DNA of 50,574 bases from Saprospiraceae bacterium. Its GTDB lineage: Bacteria > Bacteroidota > Bacteroidia > Chitinophagales > Saprospiraceae. Below, in pieces: positions 9,854 to 20,073 of this stretch. The position numbers were made by a program, and so were the translations under genes. The stretch spans positions 1 to 50,574 of the forward strand of contig JAHDHQ010000029.1 of NCBI GenBank assembly GCA_020631235.1. The letters are read 5' to 3'. How positions within the stretch are numbered: position 1 is the stretch's first letter; the number at the start of each line of letters is the position of its first letter. The notes under the pieces are model-generated. The model did no database searches. It had not been told where the DNA came from and saw nothing but the letters and a program-made list of their open reading frames with translations.

Positions 9854-9883
9854 AAGAGGAATGATCAAAAAATCACTCCTCTT
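9854..9883 (-). terminator. Rho-independent terminator after the M43-like protease gene
   Basis: A 12-bp stem (AAGAGGAATGAT / ATCACTCCTCTT, one G-T wobble) has a 6-nt loop. Read on the minus strand it is followed by a T-run. It ends the leftward gene at 9912. The rightward regulator gene ends 63 bp away and may share it, but lacks a good T-tract on that side. Confidence 0.7.
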
Positions 9884-9911
9884 ACAAATTCCCTAGATTT
9901 TAGGCAGACGT

Positions 9912-12302
9912 TTATCGTTTAATCAATTTTTGTGTACTTAATATACTTTGTTCGCTTTTTAAAGCGACGAAATAAATACCTGGGACCAGTTCTTCTGTAT
10001 CCAATAAGACTGAAGTAGTTTCAGGGCCAATTTCTACACTTTTAACCAATACTCCGATGGTATTATATAGCTTGATAGATCGTGTATTCATCGAAGGGGC
10101 AAACACTGCATAGAGTGTTTGGTGGAATGGATTAGGAGAAAGACTAAATATCTTTGATGAGCTATAATCATCGTTTGATTCTTTATTTTCTCTATTTAGA
10201 TCCAAGCAATCAAAGGGCCCAAGAGTACAAATTTTTTCGCTCCAGTCAGAATGCATTTCGCCACAGACAGACCGTACTCGCCAACTCCAACATTTGGAAG
10301 GATCAATTTCGAATTTGTGATAAGCTTTATCTCTAGTTATCAATGTCGTAACTTCTTTACCGTCCTTACAACATTCTGGATCGTTTATGCTTAATTCGAC
10401 TTCATATTCGCTAGCTACCAAAACCTCTTCCCAGTAAATGATGGTGGAATTATCAATCTTTTCACAAGTTAGGTCAGTAGGCGTACTGCAGTAATTGCCA
10501 CAATCAAGAGGGCATTCATCAAGATAGGTTTGGCGTGTACCCGATTTGAAATCAATTTCCACGAGATAACATCTTTCACCACATGCAGATGTTATTTTGT
10601 GAACTACAGCATAACTATGTTCATCAGTTAACTGCACTTCAAACATAGAGCCAGTGTAACTGGAAATAAATTCCATGGGTTGACTTGGAACCAACTTATA
10701 AAGACACCAATCATGGCTGACTGGGCATGCACTAGGGCTGGATGAATATGTTTTATACTTTTCTGCCGTAACATTATATGTTCCAGCTTCTGCAATTTGC
10801 TCAATAACCAGTTCAAAGTCCAGATCAAACTTTGGGTCATAGCTATTTTTACAACAAACCAAATTTAACGGGATGGTTAAGACTTCCGAAAGTTTGCCAC
10901 AAGTATTCTTTCCTTGACATACAATCTCGTAATTGCCTCCAGGACAAAACATCCATGAACCACTAGGCGACCATCCATTGTAATCTGACAAATCAAAAAC
11001 TGCATTATCTGGAAAAGCTTGCCAAACTGGGTCTAAAGATGAGCTGTTAATCACATTTCCTTCTAGATCTAACTCATTAACTGTGAGTCGATACTCTTCA
11101 ATGTTTGTTGAACCACTCATATCAACAATAAGCGATTCTTCAATGCAAAATTTTGCAAAGCTTTCAAAATCTTTATTCTTTACACTAGCCTCCATTTTAG
11201 GTGTCCCAATAATCACAGTCTCGCAACTCCATCCATCACAACCATAGTTATCTTCAACAAAAAGACAAATTTCATATTTTGGTGCACACTCAGTAATAAA
11301 AATTATGGATTCTTCATTTTCAATGTAACTATCTTCACAATCTTCTTCATCATCAAAAGTGATACACCATGATAGTTGATCGATATTCGATCCTTCACTC
11401 ATTTGGCTTGTGTTTGTAAAAGTGCCTAAACAATCATCATCCAAATTCATTGAAAAAGAGACCTCACAAGCTGTTCCAGGTACTTCCACCATGTAACTTG
11501 GTTGATGAGTATCCAAATACCCATTAATTATTTGGAGCTGACAACAAGTAAAATGATCATGATTACAGGCATTCCAATCCATAAAATTGTTGCTACTTCC
11601 ATCTGGAGTGTCAGCACATTTATCGCCATCAAAAGGATGATGTAGCGTCCAATGATGACCTGCTTCATGTATAAAAATATCTGCACGTTGTTTCGGCCAA
11701 TTTTGACAATAGTGATCAGGTTCGTTTAAATATCTATAATAACTTCGAAAGATATTAAACTTAGGTCCTGCCCCATAGGACCCGCCAATGCAATCAATCT
11801 CTGCATCTGGATCATCGCATGGGATGTTCTCCCAATCTTCACATCGCTCCCTCATATGCACATTCAGCACGCCATCAATCATGGGCAGAAAATTGTGATC
11901 TGAATAGCACCATTCTTCTGACTCATAAAAACTTGAGCCCTCATAAATGAATAAAAAATTAGACTCAGCACTTGTTCCTGGTGGATTATTGTTGAGTATT
12001 TTTTGATTGGCCTCATCCACTATTTTTTCTGCAAACTCTTCACCTATTGATGGAGGGAAATTTCTTCCTCCTCCTATTGTATCTATAAAATGAAAATGTA
12101 CTTTGATTCCTTTGAGTGTATAAGATTGAGCACAAGCATCAAAACAGTTTTCTCCTATTTCCCATTCCAATCCTTCTACCTCTGAAGATTTAACAAATGG
12201 CTCATTGCTAAACGAACATTCATTCTGAGCTTGTAAATGGGTACTGAATAATAAGCACATAGTGTTCAGCAGTAAAAACAAAATATAATTAGAAATTTTC
12301 AT
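9912..12302 (-). CDS. Secreted M43-like metalloprotease with T9SS sorting domain
   Basis: This 796-residue protein has a signal peptide (ending THLQAQ) and a zinc-protease motif HEAGHHWTLHH, giving ligands H212, H216 and H222 and catalytic E213. A Met-turn NFMDW follows with M241. This is the metzincin/M43 (pappalysin-like) arrangement, but the usual Gly of HExxHxxGxxH is Thr219. The upstream part (FHFIDTIGG, EIVDEANQKILNNN-like) fits M43. Cys-rich PKD- or fibronectin-like modules fill roughly residues 270-700, including one starting CSTPTDLTC. The end (from SLSPNPFHQ) is a type A T9SS sorting domain, so it is exported to the surface or medium. A short gap and its own terminator suggest a single-gene unit. 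The target protein is unknown. Confidence 0.8.
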   Translation of the reverse strand: MKISNYILFLLLNTMCLLFSTHLQAQNECSFSNEPFVKSSEVEGLEWEIGENCFDACAQSYTLKGIKVHFHFIDTIGGGRNFPPSIGEEFAEKIVDEANQKILNNNPPGTSAESNFLFIYEGSSFYESEEWCYSDHNFLPMIDGVLNVHMRERCEDWENIPCDDPDAEIDCIGGSYGAGPKFNIFRSYYRYLNEPDHYCQNWPKQRADIFIHEAGHHWTLHHPFDGDKCADTPDGSSNNFMDWNACNHDHFTCCQLQIINGYLDTHQPSYMVEVPGTACEVSFSMNLDDDCLGTFTNTSQMSEGSNIDQLSWCITFDDEEDCEDSYIENEESIIFITECAPKYEICLFVEDNYGCDGWSCETVIIGTPKMEASVKNKDFESFAKFCIEESLIVDMSGSTNIEEYRLTVNELDLEGNVINSSSLDPVWQAFPDNAVFDLSDYNGWSPSGSWMFCPGGNYEIVCQGKNTCGKLSEVLTIPLNLVCCKNSYDPKFDLDFELVIEQIAEAGTYNVTAEKYKTYSSSPSACPVSHDWCLYKLVPSQPMEFISSYTGSMFEVQLTDEHSYAVVHKITSACGERCYLVEIDFKSGTRQTYLDECPLDCGNYCSTPTDLTCEKIDNSTIIYWEEVLVASEYEVELSINDPECCKDGKEVTTLITRDKAYHKFEIDPSKCWSWRVRSVCGEMHSDWSEKICTLGPFDCLDLNRENKESNDDYSSSKIFSLSPNPFHQTLYAVFAPSMNTRSIKLYNTIGVLVKSVEIGPETTSVLLDTEELVPGIYFVALKSEQSILSTQKLIKR

Positions 12303-12472
12303 ATGTAGTATTTTATTAGTTTCCTATTTGAAACTTTATGGTTTGTCTTTTTAATTGTAAGTCTCCAGCTTTCTATAATGTGTAGTGTATATATTTTTAT
12401 TCCGATCTTTCAGGCAAGATTATTCTGAGTATTGATTTCAACTCGACTCGATTTTGATAAAAAGATTTAATA

Positions 12473-12506
12473 AAAAGAGACTTTTCGCAGAAGAAAAGTC
12501 TCTTTT
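12473..12506. terminator. Strong terminator (perfect 14-bp stem) after the beta-helix protein gene
   Basis: AAAAGAGACTTTTC (12473-12486) and GAAAAGTCTCTTTT (12493-12506) pair perfectly around GCAGAA. Read leftward the stem ends in a T-run, 12 bp after the stop codon of the gene at 12518. A-rich and T-rich ends on both sides make it potentially bidirectional. Confidence 0.85.
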
Positions 12507-12517
12507 ACATTAATGAA

Positions 12518-15500
12518 TTATTGTATTACAAAAGCTAATGCAGGTGAACGCCCAGATTCAGGATAGATAAGGCTTACAAAATGGATGCCCGAATTATATG
12601 CATCCAGTTTGATGGTTTTCTGTAAGCCAGAAATACTGCCTTGCTCTATAGTTCTTCCCATCAAGTCCACAATCTGATATTGAGTCTCTTTATTCGCTTT
12701 TACTTTATCTTCTTGTAAAGTAATCGTCAGGTAATCAGATGTTGGGTTTGGACTAAGGCTAAACCTTTCAATATTTTGGAAATTGCTTGAACGTTTTCCA
12801 ACTAATTCATCGCACATTCTTTCATCATCATACACAATACCAACATTATATAATGCCACTAAATCTCTCGCTTGATATACTCCATCACCTCCTAATAATG
12901 GGCACATATTTGCAATGTCTACCACCTTAGAATTTTTAACCATTGCTGCTTGTTTTTCACGATCTGTATTCAAGAGTGTTTGATAGCGAACTTCATTTAC
13001 TATTTGCTGGATCTCAATGTGTGTTTCTTTACTATCCAATGTATGATCAGAAATACTTCCTAAATCCTTGATAGTAGCTTTAATCGATTCATTGACCATT
13101 GATGTAGCTTTTTTCTTTGCTTCGAACGCTTCCGTGTATGATTTATTTAAATGTTCTAATTGAGCCAAAATATCTTTTACTAGAGCATCATTGTCAGTCC
13201 CATTAGCTAAGATTTCTTTTTGTTCAATAATCTCATTCGACAAACGAGTGAGCTCTTTACGTCTCTTTTTGATCTCATCTATTTCTTTGGCATATTTTTC
13301 TGCAGCGAGACTTTCATTCAAATTACGATCTAAAGAGAAGGCCTTACCATAATATTCCATTTGAGCATTCTCTAAAAATTTTAATAACTCAGATGATTTA
13401 ATTTCTCCGATTGGTTTTCCATCATATTTCTCTAAAAGCCTTTTTCTCATAGACCATAAGGTAGCTTTTTCGTATGGTGTCTTTGATAAAGATGGCCAAT
13501 CACCGTCTACCATTCGATCATCTAATTGATGATAACCAAAGACATCACTCCCAGCGTCTTCGTCTTCACAATAAAAAGAGAGTGACGGGACACCTAACAC
13601 ATCATTATTTTGGAACCATAATCCATTATTTGAATTGACCTCAGATGTAGGCTGAAGAACGTTGTTATCTGAAAAATCTACCAAGTATGCATCTAAATTA
13701 ACCGCTTGTGGACTACCATAGTGCCTAGCTCCCAATTCATCTGCAACAGGAGGTGGACAATTCTCACAGTGAGTTTCCCACACATTTAAAGCCTGTATCT
13801 GTGGCCCAGTACCTACAAAGTCACCTGAACCTTGGTAATCTTTTCGACCATATTGAAGACCAATACGATTATCAGCAAAAGTATTTTTTGCAATAGTGGC
13901 ATTTGCATTCATATAAAGCACATGAATTCCAGTTTCCATATTTCTTGTTTCATTGGTAGACAAGGTGGTGCTAGTCGTTGATTTCAATAAAATGCCTCTA
14001 CTTTCTGTAAACTCATTTGAAGCAGGAAAAGCTCTTTCTATTAGATTACAGGAAAAAACATTATTGAAACCAGCTTCAACTAAAACCCCTTCATACTCAG
14101 CGAAATGACTAAAAGTGATGGTGTTTTCTTCTACAAATCCATTACGCATATTGCGGGTGTAGATACCTGTTTTACCTCCTTTGATTAAATCAATATAATT
14201 GTTACTAATATTTGAAGTTTCCTCGGCTGGTTGCGGCGATCCGTCTGGCATTTGGGGTGCAACATAAAACATACATCCTTCGATAGCTATTCCAATTCCA
14301 TCAGTATCATCAGACTCAGGAGCGTTACTCATTAATATAGTATTCTTTTCCACTTTTACACTTGCACCGGGGCCATGAAGCACATTATTAATGGCAATCC
14401 CTACTCCCCTTTTTTTAAGCACATTGGAATATCTAATTTCATTGTTAGAAATGTTCGCACTGTGGTTCAAGGCATTTTTAAAAATAAGCCCATCTGTAAC
14501 CTCGGTGAAAAAGTTATTCTCCGCAACCAAATTAATACCTGATGCTTCAATACCGATATCTACATTTTTAAAATTTGGAGCCAAATCATTTACGTAAGGT
14601 GAAATCTGTTTAACAACATAATCGTTATTATTTGTGCCTATTGCTTGGATTCCAATACTTGGATTAACAACTACTCCAGACCAAATATCGTGATAAACGG
14701 TAGGCAGATTTCTAAACCAGGTGCCTTTACTGGTTACATTGCTATTGATGGCTACGATGCCTTTTTCCATGTGTTCAAAAATGTTAGGAGCCAATAAGCT
14801 TGAACCGCCTATGGACCAAAGGCTTTCTTGGTCATTAATGATAATACCTGCTGAAGGGACAACAGGTGAGGCAATCGAAATACTTCCATCATCATAATCA
14901 TCATCTACCGAAAATAGGTTGCCGATCATGTAGATTAGATCTACATTATTTACATTTCCAGTACTCGCAGGCGGTATAGTTATAGAAACCTTATTACTAA
15001 TGAAGCGATTTCCTTTGAACGCTAAGCTTGCATTTCCAGAAGCATAAATAGCTTTTTCTCCACCTTTAATTAAAGAGTTTGTGGCAAATAAACGCCCTCC
15101 AGACATTACCTCTATACGATCCCATCTATCTCCTCCACAACTCATTATGTCGGCATCTCTAAGGGTCAATCTTACTCCTGAATTAACGATTATTTTTGCA
15201 TCAGGATTCAGGATGATTCTTGTTCTATTTCCTTGTAAACCTTTAAAGCAGTAATCGTGGTCAATGATTAGGGTGCCACTAATGATTACGTCTTGTAAAG
15301 GGTTCTCAGCACAACCTTCTTGAACACAAGCTTGACATTCATCTAGTAGTTGATTTCCAATGATGTTTGAAAGCAGGACAGGACTCACTGATCCATCGAT
15401 AGAAGTATCAAATGGAGTAGAGAAAAGAGTTGTTTGCCCAATAGATTCATTCAAGGCGGGAAGACTAACCGTAACAAAGGCTGCCACATTAGAACCTTCA

Positions 15501-15865
15501 GGTCCATTTAAATCTGGGCTAAATATTAGAGAAAAACAGAAATTCTCTGTTGAGCCTGATGCCACACTAGCTTCGTTGTTAACCATATTTAATGGAGTAA
15601 GAGAGTTTGACTCATCAGCAAATGGACCAGCATCAACTATATCATAAAAGTCCATTTGGTCTGTTACAGAAATAGCGTATACATTAGTAACAGAACATGG
15701 ATTAAATATGGTGATACAAACCTCTACCTCTGAGCAATCTGGAATAATTATATTATTTGGTTGTTCTGTAGTTTTTGAAGTGGAAATTTCACCAAAGCAT
15801 TGAGCAAAGCTTTGTATAGGCAATAGAAGAAAAACATAAAGAATAATGGAACATAAATTTCTCAT
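12518..15865 (-). CDS. Large secreted right-handed beta-helix protein with T9SS sorting domain
   Basis: This 1115-residue protein carries a signal peptide ending PIQSFAQ. An N-terminal DUF11-like segment (about 25-170) has VEVCITIFNPCSVTNVYAIS. A long parallel beta-helix region (about 200-760) has repeated N-rich turns such as NISNNEIRYSN and EENTITFS and short Val/Ile strands. Next is a highly charged helical, coiled-coil-like stretch (about 800-990), unusual after a beta-helix. The last ~80 residues (from SLSPNPTSDY) are a T9SS type A sorting domain. Such helices often bind or cleave polysaccharide or act as adhesins, but I see no catalytic signature and give no function. It is a single gene with a strong terminator. 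Confidence 0.82.
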   Translation of the reverse strand: MRNLCSIILYVFLLLPIQSFAQCFGEISTSKTTEQPNNIIIPDCSEVEVCITIFNPCSVTNVYAISVTDQMDFYDIVDAGPFADESNSLTPLNMVNNEASVASGSTENFCFSLIFSPDLNGPEGSNVAAFVTVSLPALNESIGQTTLFSTPFDTSIDGSVSPVLLSNIIGNQLLDECQACVQEGCAENPLQDVIISGTLIIDHDYCFKGLQGNRTRIILNPDAKIIVNSGVRLTLRDADIMSCGGDRWDRIEVMSGGRLFATNSLIKGGEKAIYASGNASLAFKGNRFISNKVSITIPPASTGNVNNVDLIYMIGNLFSVDDDYDDGSISIASPVVPSAGIIINDQESLWSIGGSSLLAPNIFEHMEKGIVAINSNVTSKGTWFRNLPTVYHDIWSGVVVNPSIGIQAIGTNNNDYVVKQISPYVNDLAPNFKNVDIGIEASGINLVAENNFFTEVTDGLIFKNALNHSANISNNEIRYSNVLKKRGVGIAINNVLHGPGASVKVEKNTILMSNAPESDDTDGIGIAIEGCMFYVAPQMPDGSPQPAEETSNISNNYIDLIKGGKTGIYTRNMRNGFVEENTITFSHFAEYEGVLVEAGFNNVFSCNLIERAFPASNEFTESRGILLKSTTSTTLSTNETRNMETGIHVLYMNANATIAKNTFADNRIGLQYGRKDYQGSGDFVGTGPQIQALNVWETHCENCPPPVADELGARHYGSPQAVNLDAYLVDFSDNNVLQPTSEVNSNNGLWFQNNDVLGVPSLSFYCEDEDAGSDVFGYHQLDDRMVDGDWPSLSKTPYEKATLWSMRKRLLEKYDGKPIGEIKSSELLKFLENAQMEYYGKAFSLDRNLNESLAAEKYAKEIDEIKKRRKELTRLSNEIIEQKEILANGTDNDALVKDILAQLEHLNKSYTEAFEAKKKATSMVNESIKATIKDLGSISDHTLDSKETHIEIQQIVNEVRYQTLLNTDREKQAAMVKNSKVVDIANMCPLLGGDGVYQARDLVALYNVGIVYDDERMCDELVGKRSSNFQNIERFSLSPNPTSDYLTITLQEDKVKANKETQYQIVDLMGRTIEQGSISGLQKTIKLDAYNSGIHFVSLIYPESGRSPALAFVIQ

Positions 15866-16322
15866 AATTAGTAAAATTTTGTGTTTAAATCAGTTATGGA
15901 TAATGTGCCTTTATATCTTAAAAGCACTTTGAATTTCCTTTTCTATAGACAATACCCTAGTCAATGGAATAAATGAGTTCCGTACCATACCTCCTGCCAT
16001 TAAAGTCAATAAAGTCTGAGCTGTTGCAGGCTATATAAGTGCTCAATAGGATATTTGTTCTTCAAGAAACGAATGGAATTATATGGTCTATCAAGCATTA
16101 AATAAATCATTCATAATTTATTCGACCTATAAACCATTCAGCTTCTCGAAAAAGCTTTAAACCCATGGCTAGAGCAGTGTTTTTCAATGACTTATCTTTA
16201 CTAAAAATAAATGGCTTAAGACCTCCTTTTATGTCGAATAGTACTAACTGCTTGTCTGAGAGGACGAATCCATCTTTTCATTTACCGAATTGTTTTATTT
16301 TTGAAACAACCGACTAGCTCGC
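15866..16322. other. Intergenic region between divergent genes (457 bp)
   Basis: This gap separates the beta-helix gene from the sensor kinase gene. It holds a good TAnnTTTG promoter element near its right end. A 50-codon rightward open frame (16165-16317) looks like chance because it runs through that promoter. No hairpin, repeat or RNA gene was recognised. Confidence 0.5.
16296..16303 (+). promoter_or_regulatory. Bacteroidota-type -7 promoter element for the sensor kinase operon
   Basis: TATTTTTG at 16296-16303 matches TAnnTTTG exactly. It lies 19 bp before the ATG at 16323, implying a short 5' leader. A T-rich stretch at about 16275-16279 sits where the -33 element would be but is not a good match. 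Confidence 0.5.
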
Positions 16323-19247
16323 ATGAAGAAGTTGCTTATTTTGATTCTTTTTATTGTTCTATTCCTTAAGCTATATGGTCAAGAACCAACCGCTGAGCAA
16401 TTTACCGATAGGGATGGTTTGGCAAGTATGACGGTATTTAAAGTCATCCAGGATAAAACTGGGTACATTTGGATAGCTACTGCACGAGGAATCACAAAAT
16501 TTGATGGGCGTATATTTTCCACGATAGATCTATCTGGTTTACTCGATAGAGAAATAATAAACATTGTTGAAGATAGCAGAGGCAAAATTTGGTTTAATAA
16601 TTTAAGTGGTCAAATCGGAATAGTTGATGATTCTAGCTACCAATTATTTTCTCCCAAAAATGAAAATTTTAAGGGTTTGCCAACCAAATTATTTGGCCAT
16701 GATTCTGTATTATACCTCACTTATAACAATTCAAAATTAGAGCAAAACAGGATACTTAAACTCGCGCTAGATGATCAAGCACTAATAAAGGAGTCTGTTA
16801 TTCATACTCATACTCATGCATTTGATTTTATTAAAAAGTTTCAAGGCAACTGGTACGATGAAAAAATTAGAACCATCGATTCCAAAAATGTTCTTCATCT
16901 GATTAGTGGAGATGGAATCGATACAATCCAAAATTATTCAAACCAAGCATTTCCAAGCTTAACTAAAAGAATTGAATTTATTACGGCAAACTCTACCATT
17001 TTCTATTCTCAAAATAATTGGCTTATAAAACAGAAAGGAAATGCAGCATCTAAAAAAGTATTCAATTTTGCATCTTATGCTTTGAATGGTGTAGAAGAGG
17101 TAAACCAAAAGTTTTGGATTTTAACTAAGAATGGCATTTATGTGTTAAATAAACTTTCGGACGAAATAGACAATCATTGGTTTAAGGGAAAAACTATCAA
17201 CAGTGTATTTGTTGACAAAGAACAAAATATATGGCTAAGTACAACTGGAAATGGCTTACTCCTTGTTCGGAATATGAATGTAAGGCCTTACACCGCTTTC
17301 AATAGCAATTTGCAAAAAACGGATATTCATAGCTTACTATTTGATGAGGATTCTGATAACTTATTTGTAGGGACGTCTGGCGGATTTTTGACTGAGTTTG
17401 ATCAAAAAAGCAAAAAAGTAGTTACGCACAAATTGCCTTTTTCAGGCAGGCTAAAAACCATAGTTAAAAAAGATCCGAGCACATTATTTTTAGGTCTAGA
17501 TGATGGCCTTTGCAGCTTTGATTTTAATAAAAAAACCTCTATTGTCCATGATGATGAAAAAGCAATTAAAATGCTGCAAGTGGGCAACTCAATGAATTTG
17601 TGGTTAGGTACTTCTTCTCATTTATATAGAACACCATTAATAGAGTTAGACTCAAAAAAGAATGAAATAGACAACATACTTCTTGAGAAAAGGACTAATG
17701 CCTTGCACATTGATTTCGAAGGTAAGGTCTGGATAGGGACTTCAAACGGGTTATTTGTTTACCTTAATGATAATTTAGAAGCGCTATTTGTTGAAGAAAA
17801 ACCTAAAGGTTATTATGTAAATAACATCGTGGAATCACTTGATTCTACGATTTGGGTCGCTACTTCTGGTAATGGATTGTTGCAGATAAAAAACAAGAAA
17901 CTTGTCCAGAAGTACACCTCGAAAGATATACTTCCAAGCAATAATTGTATCAGTTTAGCCACTAATCATGAATTACTTTGTATAGGAACTGATAAAGGTC
18001 TTGTTAAGTACAATTATTCTTCGGGAAAAATAGAAAGATTAACTACTGATAATGGATTACCATCTAATGAAATTAATTGTCTTTCTATAGATGATCAACA
18101 AATTTATGTTGGCACTCCAAAAGGTCTAACCATTTTAGACAAAAAAAACAAAAAAGTAAACGAAGTAGAATTACCCATATACTTAACCCAGCTTAGTGTT
18201 AATGGAATAGATACTATGTTTCACTTGGCAAAAAATCTAGCCTTCACAGAAAATACTGTTCAAATAGGATATAAAGCATTGAGTTTTAAGACCAGTCAAA
18301 ACGAAAAGTACAATTATAGGTTATTAGGTTTGGATTCAAAATGGTTAGAAAGCAATACCAGATCTGCCAGATTCCATTCTTTGCCGCCAGGCAAATATGA
18401 ATTTCAGGTTCAGATGATAAATGAACGAGGACAAAAAAGATCTAAAGTCGCTAAGTTTGCTTTTTCAATACATAATGCTTGGTGGCGATCAATTTGGTTT
18501 TACCTGAGTTTGATTATTTCCTCCTTGGGCTTATTGTTTGGCATATTTTATTGGAGGCAGCAAGATCTTTTACAAAGGCAAAAGCGGGAAAACGAACTGA
18601 ATAATCGCATTCAATCCTTGCGGATGGAAGCCCTACAAACACAAATGAATCCTCATTTTATCTACAACTCTTTAAATGCTATTCAAGATTTTTTTGTTAC
18701 TAGTGATGATGAATCAGGCCTAATTTATCTTTCAAAGTTTGCCCATTTGATCAGACAAATATTTGAAAACTCAGGAAGTGAACTCATAAGTCTTAGAGAT
18801 GAAATCGAATTCCTCAAGCTATACTTGGACCTAGAAAATTTAAGATTTGGAGACAGAATAGATATAAAATTACACATCGAAGATACTCTCCAAGACCTAC
18901 TGGACGAAAAAGAAATACCTCCTTTAATTATTCAACCAGTCATTGAAAATGCATTTAAACATGGGCTTAAACATAAGTTAAGGGATGGACTTTTAGAGGT
19001 ATCATTTCACTACGTTGATAAAGACCTCATTAAATGTGTTATTCAAGATAACGGCGTCGGTAGAAAATTCGCAGAAATGAAGAAAAAGTCCTTTGAAAAA
19101 GATAGAAAAATGTCTAGCATGGAGGCCACCAGAAAAAGGTTAGAAATATGGAAACCAGATAGTTCAGTGAATCAAAAATTTAAAATCATTGATTTAGAAA
19201 ATGAAGATGGAAAAGCAATAGGCACTAAAATTGAGATATTTATATAA
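16323..19247 (+). CDS. Hybrid-propeller sensor histidine kinase, LytS type (Reg_prop, Y_Y_Y, His_kinase)
   Basis: This 974-residue inner-membrane sensor has a signal peptide (MKKLLILILFIVLFLKLYG) and a periplasmic Reg_prop double-propeller (about 20-640) with blades such as GYIWIATARGITKFDG and GKVWIGTSNGLFV. A Y_Y_Y domain (about 643-706), a membrane helix (about 720-742) and a LytS-type kinase domain follow. The phosphorylation site is QMNPHFIYNSLN with His778. The ATP-binding part shows PLIIQPVIENAFKHGL and QDNGVGRK. The next gene, a LytTR regulator, starts directly after this stop codon (TAA then ATG), so they form a two-component pair. The ligand is unknown; this architecture often senses saccharides, but nothing nearby proves it. 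Confidence 0.92.
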   Translation: MKKLLILILFIVLFLKLYGQEPTAEQFTDRDGLASMTVFKVIQDKTGYIWIATARGITKFDGRIFSTIDLSGLLDREIINIVEDSRGKIWFNNLSGQIGIVDDSSYQLFSPKNENFKGLPTKLFGHDSVLYLTYNNSKLEQNRILKLALDDQALIKESVIHTHTHAFDFIKKFQGNWYDEKIRTIDSKNVLHLISGDGIDTIQNYSNQAFPSLTKRIEFITANSTIFYSQNNWLIKQKGNAASKKVFNFASYALNGVEEVNQKFWILTKNGIYVLNKLSDEIDNHWFKGKTINSVFVDKEQNIWLSTTGNGLLLVRNMNVRPYTAFNSNLQKTDIHSLLFDEDSDNLFVGTSGGFLTEFDQKSKKVVTHKLPFSGRLKTIVKKDPSTLFLGLDDGLCSFDFNKKTSIVHDDEKAIKMLQVGNSMNLWLGTSSHLYRTPLIELDSKKNEIDNILLEKRTNALHIDFEGKVWIGTSNGLFVYLNDNLEALFVEEKPKGYYVNNIVESLDSTIWVATSGNGLLQIKNKKLVQKYTSKDILPSNNCISLATNHELLCIGTDKGLVKYNYSSGKIERLTTDNGLPSNEINCLSIDDQQIYVGTPKGLTILDKKNKKVNEVELPIYLTQLSVNGIDTMFHLAKNLAFTENTVQIGYKALSFKTSQNEKYNYRLLGLDSKWLESNTRSARFHSLPPGKYEFQVQMINERGQKRSKVAKFAFSIHNAWWRSIWFYLSLIISSLGLLFGIFYWRQQDLLQRQKRENELNNRIQSLRMEALQTQMNPHFIYNSLNAIQDFFVTSDDESGLIYLSKFAHLIRQIFENSGSELISLRDEIEFLKLYLDLENLRFGDRIDIKLHIEDTLQDLLDEKEIPPLIIQPVIENAFKHGLKHKLRDGLLEVSFHYVDKDLIKCVIQDNGVGRKFAEMKKKSFEKDRKMSSMEATRKRLEIWKPDSSVNQKFKIIDLENEDGKAIGTKIEIFI

Positions 19248-19994
19248 ATGGTAATAAAAGCATTAATCATAGAAGATGAGTTAAGGGGAAGGAAAGCATT
19301 AAAAAACCTATTGGCTAGATTTTGTGCCAATGTTGAGATTGTAGGAGAAGCTATTACCGTTAAACAAAGCATTGAACTCATTGAATCGACCAAACCAGAC
19401 TTAGTATTTCTAGATATTGAGTTACCCCATCAAAATGGTTTTGCGCTTTTAGAACACTTCCCAAATCCTGATTTCTCTATCATATTTACCACTGCTTATG
19501 ACGATTATGCCATTCAAGCATTCAGAATTTCTGCAGTCGACTATTTACTAAAACCAATTGATTTTAGACTACTTCAGAAGGCAGTAGAAAAGGTTAGAAA
19601 TAAGGTTAACAATCTGCAAAGGAGCGAATCATTAGAACTTTTACTTGATAATGTAAAGAAAGTACCATTTAATAAAATCGCTTTACCCATCTCTAATGGA
19701 TTGGCGTTTATAGAACTAAAAGACCTAATCTTTTGCAAAGCAGATCGCAATTACACCTATTTCCATTTAATTGAAGGTAAAAAATATGTGGTTTCTAAGC
19801 CACTCAAGTATTATGAAGCTATCTTAAACAATGCTCATTTCTTTAGAATAAATCGATCAGTAATCATAAATCTTCACATGCTAAAAAGCTATTCAAGAAC
19901 AAAGTCTGGAGAAATTGTTTTAACATCAGAAGATGTTTTTACTATATCCGAAAACAAGAAACAGCAATTCTTAGAACAAATTAATTATCGCTAA
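19248..19994 (+). CDS. Response regulator, LytTR family
   Basis: This 248-residue protein has an N-terminal receiver domain (about 1-120) with the acidic pocket E9/D10 in IIEDE, phosphoacceptor Asp56 in DLVFLDIELP, Thr in IIFTTAYDDYA and Lys in YLLKPID. The C-terminal LytTR DNA-binding domain (about 145-245) has ADRNYTYFHL and FFRINRSVIINL. It abuts the kinase gene with zero spacing and is surely its partner. Likely targets are not visible; the nearest downstream gene is a leftward, broken barrel gene, so targets may be elsewhere. Confidence 0.93.
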   Translation: MVIKALIIEDELRGRKALKNLLARFCANVEIVGEAITVKQSIELIESTKPDLVFLDIELPHQNGFALLEHFPNPDFSIIFTTAYDDYAIQAFRISAVDYLLKPIDFRLLQKAVEKVRNKVNNLQRSESLELLLDNVKKVPFNKIALPISNGLAFIELKDLIFCKADRNYTYFHLIEGKKYVVSKPLKYYEAILNNAHFFRINRSVIINLHMLKSYSRTKSGEIVLTSEDVFTISENKKQQFLEQINYR

Positions 19995-20073
19995 TCTTTA
20001 ACCATCTTGATTATATCTCATACAGTCGAAGACTTATTTCACCTAAGATAAACTCAGAATCCCCTATAAGTTT

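Noticed and set aside
16165-16317. 50-codon rightward frame before the sensor kinase
   Set aside because: It runs through the TAnnTTTG element at 16296-16303 and has no protein-like character; probably chance.
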